From contig JAILGV010000040.1 of the NCBI GenBank assembly GCA_024696355.1, positions 1 through 38,850 of the forward strand: a stretch of DNA of 38,850 bases, in the 5' to 3' direction. Every line of letters begins with the position of its first letter. Positions within the stretch are counted from its first letter, which is position 1. The stretch comes from Solobacterium sp. (GTDB taxonomy: Bacteria; Bacillota_I; Bacilli_A; Erysipelotrichales; Erysipelotrichaceae). Of this stretch, positions 16,035-25,109 are shown piece by piece. The position numbers were made by a program, and so were the translations under genes. The notes beneath the pieces are model-generated. The model was not told the origin of the DNA. It did not search any database and saw only the letters and a list, made by a program, of their open reading frames with translations.

Positions 16035-16063
16035 ATTATAGGCGCTAACCCAAAGAATGTAAA
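16035..16063 (-). promoter_or_regulatory. Promoter of the PPase-like gene
   Basis: On the minus strand TTTACA (16063-16058), 17-bp spacer, TATAAT (16040-16035). Confidence 0.75.
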
Positions 16064-16128
16064 CTGATTTCAGAATTATTGAAAATTTTACAATTCTTTG
16101 ACTGTTTCTGATCAAAAAAAACGCTCAT

Positions 16129-16692
16129 TCAGTACAGATAATTGACTCTTACCCCGAATTTTCCGAGCAGTTCCTCAATCTCATAGCACCCTGCCCTGTT
16201 CATGGCATGCGCCACGATCATCAGACATCCGGATGCGTCACTGGCCGCATTATGATGATTCAGTTCGATATCAAGGTAGCCGCACATGTCGTTCAGCCTG
16301 TGATGCGGCAGTTCCGGACACATTCTTCGGGAAAGCGCGACCGTATCAAAATACTTCAGATGCGGCACCCTGATGCCGACATTTTCACAGGCCGCTTTCA
16401 TGCAGCCCATATCAAATCTTGCATTGTGCGCACATACCACGGAATCCTTCAGATACGGATAAATATCCGTGAAAACCTCCCGGAAGGTCGGAGCATCCTC
16501 GACGTCTTCGGGACGGATGCCGTGAATCTGGATATTGATATTAAAAAAACGGGAGACGTTCTCAGCCGGTCTGATCAGTGAATAATATTTTTCTTCAACT
16601 GCACCGTCCTCCATAACCGAAATTCCCACGGCACATACCGATGCCGGGGAACTGTTTGCAGTCTCAAAATCTATAGCCGTTACTCTTGTCAT
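16129..16692 (-). CDS. DEDDh 3'-5' exonuclease (DnaQ-like)
   Basis: This 187-residue nuclease has Exo I (AIDFETAN, Asp and Glu), Exo II (CAHNARFDMG, Asp) and Exo III (HHNAASDASG, His and Asp), the DEDDh set that binds two metal ions. It is a stand-alone proofreading-like domain without polymerase, helicase or BRCT parts, so it may trim DNA or RNA. The start has GAGGACAG and overlaps the ArsR stop by 4 bp. Third gene of a three-gene operon. Confidence 0.88.
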   Translation of the reverse strand: MTRVTAIDFETANSSPASVCAVGISVMEDGAVEEKYYSLIRPAENVSRFFNINIQIHGIRPEDVEDAPTFREVFTDIYPYLKDSVVCAHNARFDMGCMKAACENVGIRVPHLKYFDTVALSRRMCPELPHHRLNDMCGYLDIELNHHNAASDASGCLMIVAHAMNRAGCYEIEELLGKFGVRVNYLY

Positions 16693-17048
16693 CTGTCCTC
16701 GGTTATATGTTCGTAAGCCATTTTATAAATATTTGCAATGTGCTCGTCTGCCATCGAATAGTAGACCAGCTTGCCGATCTTTTTGGTTCTGACCAGCTTG
16801 ACCTTTTTCAAAGATGCCAGCTGATGGCTGACCGCACTCGGAGACATTTCAATCAGGGCGGAAAGATCACCGACGCACAGTTCATTCGTGAACAGTGCAT
16901 TCATAATCTTCAGCCGTGTGCTGTCAGCGAACATAGTAAAAATCATTGACATATCGTCATAGTCATCTTCGCATATCATCGCTTTCCGGCACTCTTCCAC
17001 TTTTTCCGGATCAACCAGTTTCAATTCATTTTTCATTTTCCGCACCAT
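16689..17048 (-). CDS. ArsR/SmtB-family zinc-type metalloregulator
   Basis: This 119-residue winged-helix repressor has the family DNA-reading helix (SPSAVSHQLASLKKVKLV) and ELCVGDL before it. The last helix reads DEHIANIYKMAYEHITE, giving Asp101, His103, His114 and Glu117 (DxH-x10-HxxE), the alpha-5 zinc site of SmtB/CzrA-like repressors. It should leave DNA when Zn2+ or Co2+ binds. No metal efflux gene is adjacent; it shares an operon with a PH-like membrane protein and an exonuclease. The start overlaps the upstream stop (TAATG); an alternative start is at 17036. Confidence 0.9.
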   Translation of the reverse strand: MVRKMKNELKLVDPEKVEECRKAMICEDDYDDMSMIFTMFADSTRLKIMNALFTNELCVGDLSALIEMSPSAVSHQLASLKKVKLVRTKKIGKLVYYSMADEHIANIYKMAYEHITEDR

Positions 17049-17491
17049 TATCTGACACTCTTGATTTCCTTGCCTGCAGCGTACATATTCATCTGCCGGA
17101 GTATCGCATATTTTCCGAACAGATCCTGTGACTGCGTGCTTCCGTCCACAAGATATACAACCAGTTCATCGTGCGCCTGATGATAGTCATACCGCCACTG
17201 CACGATCTCATCCCAGTAAATAATCATGCAGGAATCATTATCCCTGAGATTGTACATGATCAGAAAATCAGGCGTAAACTCAATCAGCTTCTTATCCGGC
17301 AGCATCGTCAGCGCAAACATTGCCGAAACACACAGCACCAGTCCGGTCGGCGCAGCCGAACTGCCGGTGACTGCCACGGCCAGCCCGGCCGCTGCGCACA
17401 GCAGAAGCAGTTCCGTCGGTTTTACTCTTACCGCTTTCGGTTTTTTCTCCTGTTCCGGCAGATTCCTGATTTTAATTACCTGGGACTTCAT
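17048..17491 (-). CDS. Small membrane protein with PH-like C-terminal domain, unknown function
   Basis: This 147-residue protein has a basic cytosolic start, two hydrophobic segments (about residues 27-46 and 49-64), and a C-terminal beta-rich part (FTPDFLIMYN, IIYWDEIVQWRYDY, LVVYLVDGSTQ) typical of YcxB/bPH-like proteins with two short membrane helices. I do not recognise a function. It heads the operon with the ArsR regulator and exonuclease. No Shine-Dalgarno is present; a TATAAT ends 6 nt before the ATG, so the operon mRNA is probably leaderless. Confidence 0.65.
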   Translation of the reverse strand: MKSQVIKIRNLPEQEKKPKAVRVKPTELLLLCAAAGLAVAVTGSSAAPTGLVLCVSAMFALTMLPDKKLIEFTPDFLIMYNLRDNDSCMIIYWDEIVQWRYDYHQAHDELVVYLVDGSTQSQDLFGKYAILRQMNMYAAGKEIKSVR

Positions 17492-17497
17492 AATATT

Positions 17498-17503
17498 ATT
17501 ATA
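17498..17503 (-). promoter_or_regulatory. -10 element giving a leaderless mRNA for the 17491 operon
   Basis: Minus-strand TATAAT, then AATATT, then ATG at 17491. No SD-like sequence lies at usable distance. Confidence 0.6.
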
Positions 17504-17524
17504 ACACCCGAACGACTTTAACTC

Positions 17525-17533
17525 TGCTATACT
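17525..17533 (+). promoter_or_regulatory. Extended -10 promoter of tgt
   Basis: TGCTATACT (TG extension plus TATACT) about 20 bp before the tgt start; -35 not recognisable, as expected for extended -10 promoters. Confidence 0.5.
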
Positions 17534-17535
17534 GA

Positions 17536-18684
<1,149 letters not shown>

Positions 18685-18685
18685 A

Positions 18686-18716
18686 AAAAATGATTTCCCT
18701 GAAGGAAATCATTTTT
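18686..18716. terminator. Bidirectional terminator between tgt and xpt
   Basis: AAAAATGATTTCC (18686-18698) and GGAAATCATTTTT (18704-18716) form a 13-bp stem flanked by A and T tracts. Confidence 0.8.
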
Positions 18717-18718
18717 CT

Positions 18719-19294
18719 TTACTGTTCTCTGAATGTGATGCCGTTTTCATCCATGGCGTCTACGATCGCAAGGCTTTCCACATGGTAGCCCATCTCGCGG
18801 ATCTGCTTTCCGCCTCTCTGGAAGCCTTTTTCAACGCAGATTCCGATTCCTCCGATTGTTGCCCCGGCCTGCGAACACAGGCTGATCAGACCTCTTAAAG
18901 CCTCTCCGTTGGCCAGGAAGTCATCAATCAGAAGCACCCTGTCGTTTTCACTCAGATAGTCTCTTGATACAGTGATGATATAGTCCCTGTCATAGGTAAA
19001 TGAATGAACAGGTGCCGAAAACACATCATCTCCGATATTGCGGCTCTTGCTTTTTTTCGCAAATACCATCGGCAGATTCATTTCGAGTGCCGTCATCATT
19101 GCCACAGCGATGCCGCTCGCTTCAATTGTCAGGATTCTGGTAATTCCGTCTTCCGCAAAGAGTTTCGCGAATTCTTTGCCCATTGCCTTCATCATGGAAG
19201 GATCGATCTGATGATTCAGAAAACTGTCAACTTTCAATATTTCATTTCCCAGTACTTTTCCGTCCTTCGCAATACGTTCCTCCAGCAGTTTCAT
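18719..19294 (-). CDS. xpt: Xanthine phosphoribosyltransferase
   Basis: A 191-residue type I phosphoribosyltransferase that makes XMP from xanthine and PRPP. Family features are MKLLEERIAKDGKVLG, SFLNHQIDP, ILTIEASGIA, FAKKSKSRN, and the PRPP loop VLLIDDFLANGEAL. The start at 19294 follows AAGGAGG; the frame extends to 19309 without an SD. It lies 11 bp after the carboxypeptidase gene and is therefore cotranscribed, with no room for the purine riboswitch that often controls xpt. Confidence 0.95.
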   Translation of the reverse strand: MKLLEERIAKDGKVLGNEILKVDSFLNHQIDPSMMKAMGKEFAKLFAEDGITRILTIEASGIAVAMMTALEMNLPMVFAKKSKSRNIGDDVFSAPVHSFTYDRDYIITVSRDYLSENDRVLLIDDFLANGEALRGLISLCSQAGATIGGIGICVEKGFQRGGKQIREMGYHVESLAIVDAMDENGITFREQ

Positions 19295-19305
19295 AGACTC
19301 CTCCT

Positions 19306-20808
19306 TCAATCAAGATGATACAGTTTTGTATATTTCTCTTCAAGGTATTCGATGTAGTATTCCGGATCAAACGGTTCACCGGTTGCCATCCGCATGATCT
19401 CATCCGCATTGTAGCGGCATCCGTACTGATGGATATGCTCCTTCAGCCAGGAAATGCATGCCAGGTAGTTTCCGCTTCTGAGCGCCTCATCCACGTCCAT
19501 CTCTTTCCTCATCTGACGGTAGAACTGTGCGCCGAAGGCACTGCCCAGTGCATATGTCGGGAAATATCCGAAATCTCCGGATGACCAGTGCACATCCTGC
19601 AGAATTCCTTTTGCTGCATTAGGAACATCCACGCCGAGGAACTTTTTATACATCTCATTCCACGTCTGATCCAGTCCCTCAACAGATATCTCACCGCTGA
19701 AGAGTCCTTTTTCAATCTCATAGCGGATCAGTATATGAAGCGGATATGTCAGCTCATCTGCCTCGGTTCTGACAAACGAAGGCTCCGATGCATTGCAGGC
19801 ATTTACAAACTGCTCAACAGTGACATCACCGAGCTGTTCGGGGAACTGCTTCTGCAGTGATTCATAATTGGCCTCCCAGAACGGAAGTGATCTTCCCAGA
19901 TAATTCTCACAGAATCTTGACTGGGACTCATGCATGCCGGATGATACACCGGACGAAAGAATCGAGCCGTCATATTTCGGGGAAATATTATGCTCATACC
20001 AGGCATGACCTGTCTCATGGATTGTCGAGAAAATACTGGACATGACATTGTTTTCGAGATACTTCGTTGTAGTACGGCAGTCATTCTGGCATGTCCAGCT
20101 TGTAAACGGATGTTCCGTTTCGTTCTGATAACCCCAGTTCTTTGTAAAGCCGAGATACGGAAGCAGCTGCTTTTCCGTCCATGCCTTCTGAAGTCCGGTC
20201 GGATAGCTGCGGAATGCAAAGCTTTCATCCACCTGTTCTGCGGCGGTCACTTTTCTGATCAGGGGAACGAGCCTTTCCTTCAGTTTTCCGAAGAATTCAT
20301 CATACTTCTCAGCTGTCATGCCGGGTTCATAATCATCCAGCATCCTGTCATACAGCGGCAGCGCACTGTCCCTGTAGCCGTACATCTTTTTTCTGGCTTC
20401 AATGATCTTTTTCAGATACGGTTCAAATATTGAGTAATCAGACTTTGTTTTTGCCTCGTACCACGCATCATACGCCTGATCCGACAGATGTCTGAAAGCA
20501 ACATACTCCTCCTTCGGAATGCAGAGGATATCGCTGACTGATTTAAAGTTAAGCTCTGCCTCTTTTCTGATATCCGGGTCGATCGTTTCATCATTCTTCA
20601 GAACCTTCAGTATTTCAGCAATTTCCGGATCTGTCCGGATGCTGAAAAGCTCACCCGCCAGATATGCAGTTCTTTCGTCACGGTATGCACTTCCGTCAGG
20701 GGGTGCCACCGTCAGCTTGTCAATGCCGATAATGCTCAGAGCCATTTCGTATGCGGAGCAGCGGAATTTCCAGTCATTATACTTTTTCAACATTTCTTCT
20801 TTATTCAT
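19306..20808 (-). CDS. Carboxypeptidase M32
   Basis: A 500-residue zinc metallocarboxypeptidase (Taq type) with the HExxH motif in STIHETGHAWYE, third-ligand region GMHESQSRFCENYLGRS, and EADELTYPLHILIRYEIE, all M32 hallmarks. It removes C-terminal residues from peptides in the cytosol. I start at 20808 because GGAGATG lies at correct spacing; the ATG at 20820 lacks one. First gene of a two-gene unit with xpt. Confidence 0.93.
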   Translation of the reverse strand: MNKEEMLKKYNDWKFRCSAYEMALSIIGIDKLTVAPPDGSAYRDERTAYLAGELFSIRTDPEIAEILKVLKNDETIDPDIRKEAELNFKSVSDILCIPKEEYVAFRHLSDQAYDAWYEAKTKSDYSIFEPYLKKIIEARKKMYGYRDSALPLYDRMLDDYEPGMTAEKYDEFFGKLKERLVPLIRKVTAAEQVDESFAFRSYPTGLQKAWTEKQLLPYLGFTKNWGYQNETEHPFTSWTCQNDCRTTTKYLENNVMSSIFSTIHETGHAWYEHNISPKYDGSILSSGVSSGMHESQSRFCENYLGRSLPFWEANYESLQKQFPEQLGDVTVEQFVNACNASEPSFVRTEADELTYPLHILIRYEIEKGLFSGEISVEGLDQTWNEMYKKFLGVDVPNAAKGILQDVHWSSGDFGYFPTYALGSAFGAQFYRQMRKEMDVDEALRSGNYLACISWLKEHIHQYGCRYNADEIMRMATGEPFDPEYYIEYLEEKYTKLYHLD

Positions 20809-20860
20809 AAGCATCTCCATTGATGGAACAATTATATGAGAAAAACATCCCCGATAACAG

Positions 20861-20887
20861 AAAAAAGATTCCGAAGAATCTTTTTTT
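20861..20887 (-). terminator. Terminator after tRNA-Ala
   Basis: AAAAAAGATTC-CGAA-GAATCTTTTTTT; symmetric, so it can act on both strands. It stops transcription of the HAD/tRNA-Ala unit. Confidence 0.75.
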
Positions 20888-20890
20888 CAG

Positions 20891-20963
20891 TGGAGCCGAA
20901 GAGGCTCGAACTCTCTACCTCATCGCTGCCAGCGATGCGCTCTCCCAGGTGAGCTACGACCCC
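20891..20963 (-). tRNA. tRNA-Ala (anticodon GGC)
   Basis: On the minus strand GGGGTCG pairs with CGGCTCC (G-U allowed), discriminator A at 20891. The anticodon arm CATCG-CTGGCAG-CGATG gives GGC. D and T arms are normal. CCA is not encoded (CTG follows). Confidence 0.95.
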
Positions 20964-20971
20964 GTACCAAG

Positions 20972-21000
20972 ATTTTAGCACTCTATTTACGCAATGCCAA
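20972..21000 (-). promoter_or_regulatory. Promoter of tRNA-Ala inside the HAD gene 3' end
   Basis: TTGGCA (21000-20995), 17-bp spacer, TAAAAT (20977-20972) with a TG extension; 8 bp later the tRNA begins. The -35 lies within the last codons of the HAD gene. Confidence 0.7.
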
Positions 21001-21799
21001 GATCTTCCAGCACTTTTGCTGCACCATCCTCTGCACAGTCATCCGCGACGATGTCTGCATACTGCTTTACATCGTCCTTTGCATTTCCCAGAGCGACGCC
21101 GACTGCCGCCTTTCTGATAAACGGCGTATCATTGCCGGCATCTCCGAAGGCAATTACGTTATCCCATGTTATGCCGTAATGCTTCAGCACCGGTTCCACG
21201 GCAGTTGCCTTGTTTGTATCTTTGATATAGATGTCATACCCGTCCTTGTATGACCATGCCCATGCCATTTCCGGAACAGCATCCCTGTAAAGTTCGATGG
21301 TCTCACTCTTTCCGATGATGAATACGCCGATCGGCAGTCCGTATTTCAGATGATGGCTTCTGTTCTCATCATCATTGATCACGGCATTTCTCAGACGGAC
21401 ATCATCTTTGCAGTATCCGTCCACGAACTTCATGTGATTGGCATATGTCACGACGGCATCCTCAAATTTGAAGCCGAGGCCGATATCATTCTGCTCACAT
21501 ATTTCCGTGATGCGGTTCATGCTCTCCAGACTCATCGTATGTTTTTCAATGACATTTCCCTGCCTGTCAACCAGACACGCACCGTTGATCGTGCCGATAA
21601 ATTCCAGGGGAAGATCCTCGAACAGTGATTCCTGCAGGAATGTATAATGCCTGCCCGTATCAACAAGGATATGGATTCCTTTGGCCATCGCACTGTCAAA
21701 GGCCCGTTTCAGCCTTCTTGAAATTGCCGGCTGGCCTGCCGGTATAATTGTATTGTCAACATCACATACGATCAGTTTAATATCACTTGTATTTACCAT
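20987..21799 (-). CDS. Cof-type HAD-IIB family phosphatase
   Basis: A 270-residue HAD hydrolase. Motif I is CDVDNTI (nucleophile Asp), motif II is in LVDTGRH, the C2 cap spans the middle, and motifs III/IV are KATAVEPVLKHYG and AFGDAGNDTPFIRKA. Cof-type enzymes dephosphorylate sugar phosphates, FMN or PLP; the substrate is unknown here. The start at 21799 is fixed by AAGGAG. The frame to 21925 runs through tRNA-Arg antisense and is rejected. Confidence 0.92.
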   Translation of the reverse strand: MVNTSDIKLIVCDVDNTIIPAGQPAISRRLKRAFDSAMAKGIHILVDTGRHYTFLQESLFEDLPLEFIGTINGACLVDRQGNVIEKHTMSLESMNRITEICEQNDIGLGFKFEDAVVTYANHMKFVDGYCKDDVRLRNAVINDDENRSHHLKYGLPIGVFIIGKSETIELYRDAVPEMAWAWSYKDGYDIYIKDTNKATAVEPVLKHYGITWDNVIAFGDAGNDTPFIRKAAVGVALGNAKDDVKQYADIVADDCAEDGAAKVLEDLGIA

Positions 21800-21836
21800 A
21801 ACTGTTCTCCTTGTGGTAAAATAGTCCATGGACTCT

Positions 21837-21913
21837 GTGCCCGTGGCGCAATTGGATAGCGTGTCAGATTCCGAATCTGGAGGTTGTGGGTTCGATCCCC
21901 ATCGGGCATACCA
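21837..21913 (+). tRNA. tRNA-Arg (anticodon CCG)
   Basis: Acceptor GTGCCCG (21837-21843) pairs with CGGGCAT (21903-21909), discriminator A, encoded CCA (21911-21913). Anticodon arm TCAGA-TTCCGAA-TCTGG gives CCG. T arm GTGGG-TTCGATC-CCCAT. Confidence 0.95.
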
Positions 21914-21916
21914 TTG

Positions 21917-21938
21917 AAACCGCATATAATGCGGTTTT
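21917..21938 (+). terminator. Terminator of tRNA-Arg
   Basis: AAACCGCAT-ATA-ATGCGGTTTT followed by CTTTTTC. Confidence 0.75.
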
Positions 21939-22040
21939 CTTTTTCAATTTTATTTGATAGACAGGAAAAAGCAACTGCTTTATGAATGCCGCTGCATTTA
22001 TCATATCCGTCCCGGCAGCGGTTATGCATATCCGCGCAGA

Positions 22041-22069
22041 AGAAAAGAAGGACGGTTATCCCGTCCTTC
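22041..22069 (-). terminator. Terminator of the patatin-dut-map-pyrophosphatase genes
   Basis: GAAGGACGG (22047-22055) with CCGTCCTTC (22061-22069); reads into TTTTCT on the minus strand. Confidence 0.8.
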
Positions 22070-22077
22070 CCGTATTT

Positions 22078-23712
22078 CTAAATGTTCTTGATAGCCTCAA
22101 ACAGCTTCGGCATCAGCTGCTGCTTTCTGGAAATGATCGTGGGATCGAATCCGCTGTGATCATCGAAATTCGTTTCGATGACATCAGCGACCAGATAGCT
22201 CAGCGGACCGTAGAAGACAAACAGCGAGCCTTCTCCCATAACATCCGTGAACAGCATAACTTCCAGATCGAGCTTCTTTTCCTGCTGCTCCTTCTGCATG
22301 TTTTCCTTGAATTCGGGAAGCAGCTTCTGTACATCCTCCATGTGGCTGAAGTTGGTCTGACCGATTGCGAAATGATACTCTCCGACATCGTAGTACTTCA
22401 GGTCCCTGTTGAGGATCGTATGCATCGAGCTGTCCTTCAGGGCGACAGAGGCACCGAGCATATCCCTTGCATATGCATCAACGTCGTCGATTCCCGCCCT
22501 CTTTGCCAGCCAGGCTACCGCAACATGATCCATCTCTGTTGTTGTGGCGCTCTTGAAGTTCAGCGTATCAGAGAGAATCGCCGACATTAACAGACCGCTC
22601 ATTTCTTTATCCGGAAGAAGTCCGTTTTCCTGATACAGCATCGAAATAATCGTGCATGTGCAGCCGCACTTCAGATTTCTGTAATAAATCGGATGATCGG
22701 TTGTGATATTGCCGATATGATGATGGTCCACGATTGCCTCAATATAAGCGGTTTCGATATGACCGATCGACTGGTTGACTGCACTGTGGTCCACAAGCGC
22801 CATCCTTCTTCTCGGATAATTCAGGGTATGATAGCGGGAAATCGCACCGATGATATTTCCCTCATCGTCAAGCACCGGATAGCTTCTGACTCTGTGCTTT
22901 GCCATTTTCTGTGCCACATCATCCACATATTCATCCATTGTGAAGTACATGACATCTTTGGACATAATGTTTTCAACCGAATATGACTCAGTGATAACTC
23001 TTGCGGTATGCATGGTATCCTGGTCTGTTTCAATGACGGCAACACCCTGTTCCTGCGCTTTTCTGACGATTTCACTGTCCACTTTCTGTGCGCATGTGAC
23101 AACAAGCAGCCTGCATCCCATATCGATGACCAGCTTCTGCTTTTCACTGCCGCTGGAAAGGATTGAAATGCCGCCGGCAAGGGTATAGATCATCGTTTCA
23201 CGGTTGTCCAGCGTGATTACGTGCACAACACCGTTTGTCTTGAATTCCTTCGGCCTGACAATGATTCTTCCGCCGATTGTTCTGGCAATGTTGTCAAGCG
23301 TTGCGGTAGCCATCAGATTGCTCAGGACAACCTCTTCCTTCAGTCTTACATAAGACAGATTCGAGGTTGTGCAGATGCCGCAGAGCTTGTTGTTTTCATC
23401 CACAACGAACAGTGATCTGTTCTGTGTCTGCAGCATTACATGCCATGCGTGATGAACGGTTTCATCCCGTCTGATGATTGCCGGCTCATCAATGTCAATA
23501 TCACTGATGGTCGTCCTCGCATCTGTCAGAAGCAGAGGATTTTCCTGATTGAATTTCTTAAGAATAAATTTGGTTTCTTCATTCAGCGGTCCCTGTCTGC
23601 AGGCAACGGAATCCTCACCGAGGTGTCTCAGAAGATCAGCGTAGGTAATTGCCGCACAGATCGCATCGGAATCAGGATGCCTGTGACCCGTAACATAAAT
23701 TTTCTTATTCAT
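22078..23712 (-). CDS. Manganese-dependent inorganic pyrophosphatase with CBS and DRTGG domains (copy B)
   Basis: A 544-residue paralogue of the 10627 gene with the same order: GHRHPDSDA, CBS 1, DRTGG-type domain (FKTNGVVHVITLDN), CBS 2 (RSYPVLDDEGNIIGAISRYH), LVDHSA, AIVDHHHIGN, SDTLNFKS, SRKQQ. All DHH/DHHA2 catalytic motifs are intact in both copies. Copy B differs mainly in the first CBS domain (SLFVVDENNKLCGICTTSN against SICVVDDSGRLVGIVSGSD), so ligand response may differ. AAAGAGG precedes the start; the gene follows map by 15 bp and ends the operon. Confidence 0.93.
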   Translation of the reverse strand: MNKKIYVTGHRHPDSDAICAAITYADLLRHLGEDSVACRQGPLNEETKFILKKFNQENPLLLTDARTTISDIDIDEPAIIRRDETVHHAWHVMLQTQNRSLFVVDENNKLCGICTTSNLSYVRLKEEVVLSNLMATATLDNIARTIGGRIIVRPKEFKTNGVVHVITLDNRETMIYTLAGGISILSSGSEKQKLVIDMGCRLLVVTCAQKVDSEIVRKAQEQGVAVIETDQDTMHTARVITESYSVENIMSKDVMYFTMDEYVDDVAQKMAKHRVRSYPVLDDEGNIIGAISRYHTLNYPRRRMALVDHSAVNQSIGHIETAYIEAIVDHHHIGNITTDHPIYYRNLKCGCTCTIISMLYQENGLLPDKEMSGLLMSAILSDTLNFKSATTTEMDHVAVAWLAKRAGIDDVDAYARDMLGASVALKDSSMHTILNRDLKYYDVGEYHFAIGQTNFSHMEDVQKLLPEFKENMQKEQQEKKLDLEVMLFTDVMGEGSLFVFYGPLSYLVADVIETNFDDHSGFDPTIISRKQQLMPKLFEAIKNI

Positions 23713-23727
23713 TGTCTTTCCTCTTTG

Positions 23728-24585
23728 TCAGTAACTGAGAATTTCAATTCCGGTTTCCGTAATCAGAAGCGTATGTTCCCACTGGGCACTGTCCCTGCCG
23801 TCATTTGTATAGATCGTCCACCCGTTGTAGGGGTCAATCGATACGCCTGCTCTTCCGGCATTGATCATCGGCTCGATGGTTATCACCATGCCCGGCACCA
23901 GCACCATTCCGGTATGTGCCTTTGCAATATGTGCCACAAAGGGATCTTCATGGAATTCAACGCCCACGCCATGGCCGCCGAGCTCGCGCACTACCGAATA
24001 TCCCTTCGAATGTGCATATTTCGATATTGCCGCCCCGATGTCTCCGACCGTATTCCACGGCTTCGCGGCTTCAAGACCGATCTCAAGGCACTTTTTCGTT
24101 TCTTCGACAAGCTTTCTTCTTGCCTCGCTGACTTCACCGATCAGAAACATGCGGCTGGCATCACCGTAGTAGCCGTTTTTGATCGTGGTGCAGTCAACGT
24201 TGACGATGTCTCCGTTTTTCAGCTTCCTCCTTCTGGCAGGAATGCCGTGGCATACTTCATCATTGACCGATGTGCATACATGTTTGGGATATCCTTCAAA
24301 ATGCAGCGGTGCACAGACGGCTCCGTACTGTTCCGTCACCGCCGCCACGATATCGTCAATTTCCTGCGTGCTCATGCCCTCACGGATTTCTCCGGCCACC
24401 GCATCGAGCACCAGTGTATTTATTCTTGAGGCCTCCCGGATTCCTTCAATCTGGGAAGGTCTTTTGATCAGCTTTTCATCCGGAACCGTCATTCCCTTTT
24501 TCCGGCATTCCTCCATACGTTCAAGGATATGCGCGGGAATGGGCTCCGTCTGAAAATAGCTGTATTTCTGTTCCTGTTCTGTCAT
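23728..24585 (-). CDS. map: Methionine aminopeptidase, type I, with N-terminal extension
   Basis: A 285-residue enzyme that removes initiator Met. Metal ligands: Asp in NVDCTTIKNGYYGDASRMF (two Asp), His in LGGHGVGVEFHEDP, Glu in VITIEPM, Glu in SAQWEHTLLIT. About 40 extra residues precede the usual start of the pita-bread domain, with EPIPAHILERMEECRKKG, as in longer type I forms that contact the ribosome. It begins 2 bp after the dut stop. Confidence 0.94.
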   Translation of the reverse strand: MTEQEQKYSYFQTEPIPAHILERMEECRKKGMTVPDEKLIKRPSQIEGIREASRINTLVLDAVAGEIREGMSTQEIDDIVAAVTEQYGAVCAPLHFEGYPKHVCTSVNDEVCHGIPARRRKLKNGDIVNVDCTTIKNGYYGDASRMFLIGEVSEARRKLVEETKKCLEIGLEAAKPWNTVGDIGAAISKYAHSKGYSVVRELGGHGVGVEFHEDPFVAHIAKAHTGMVLVPGMVITIEPMINAGRAGVSIDPYNGWTIYTNDGRDSAQWEHTLLITETGIEILSY

Positions 24586-24587
24586 GT

Positions 24588-25109
24588 TCAGTCCTGCTTT
24601 CTGTCTGTACTTCCGAATCCTCCGGTCCGCTGTCCTTCCGCTTCATCATCTTCGGTAATTCCGAACGGAACGAAGATGCCCTGAACCATTCCTGTTCCCT
24701 TCTTCAGTTCCAGAACCTTTCCCCGGTTCGAATCATTGGTCAGTCTGCAGAAAATATGTCCTTCGTTTTCGGCGAAGAAGTAGTCACTGTCAATAATTCC
24801 GACAGTATTGTTCAGCTGAAGTCTGTATTTGAAACCGAGCGAACTCCTCGGAAACAGCATCAGTACATAGCTCCCCTTCATTTTAACACGGATGCCGGTC
24901 GGTATCAGTATTTCGTCCTTGGGGTGCAGGACAATATCGCACGGGGCAAAGAAATCGTAGCCTGCAGAACCTGCGGTGGCCCGTTCGGGAAGCCTGATCT
25001 GTCCGTATACCTCCCTGATTTCCTCCTCCGTCATTTCCGGTCTGAAGGCATGAAAGCCTTCATAAAACCGGCTGAAGCTCACTTTTTCAAACTTTGCGCA
25101 TCTTTCCAT
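24588..25109 (-). CDS. dut: dUTP diphosphatase
   Basis: A 173-residue trimeric-type dUTPase. Five motifs in order: AGSAGYDFFAP, PRSSLGFK, NTVGIIDSDYF, GTGMVQGIF, and the C-terminal RTGGFGST. It hydrolyses dUTP to dUMP. The N-terminal extension (KFEKVSFSRFYEGF) is typical of Bacillota forms and supports the start at 25109, which overlaps the end of the patatin gene by 31 bp; GGGAAG lies upstream. Confidence 0.94.
   Translation of the reverse strand: MERCAKFEKVSFSRFYEGFHAFRPEMTEEEIREVYGQIRLPERATAGSAGYDFFAPCDIVLHPKDEILIPTGIRVKMKGSYVLMLFPRSSLGFKYRLQLNNTVGIIDSDYFFAENEGHIFCRLTNDSNRGKVLELKKGTGMVQGIFVPFGITEDDEAEGQRTGGFGSTDRKQD

Noticed and set aside
19295-19309. Purine riboswitch before xpt
   Set aside because: Only 11 bp separate xpt from the carboxypeptidase gene, so there is no room for one.
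23440-24429. 329-codon open frame on the plus strand
   Set aside because: It is antisense to map and the CBS-pyrophosphatase, has no domain-like sequence and no ribosome site, and is rich in His/Cys/Arg as expected of a shadow frame.
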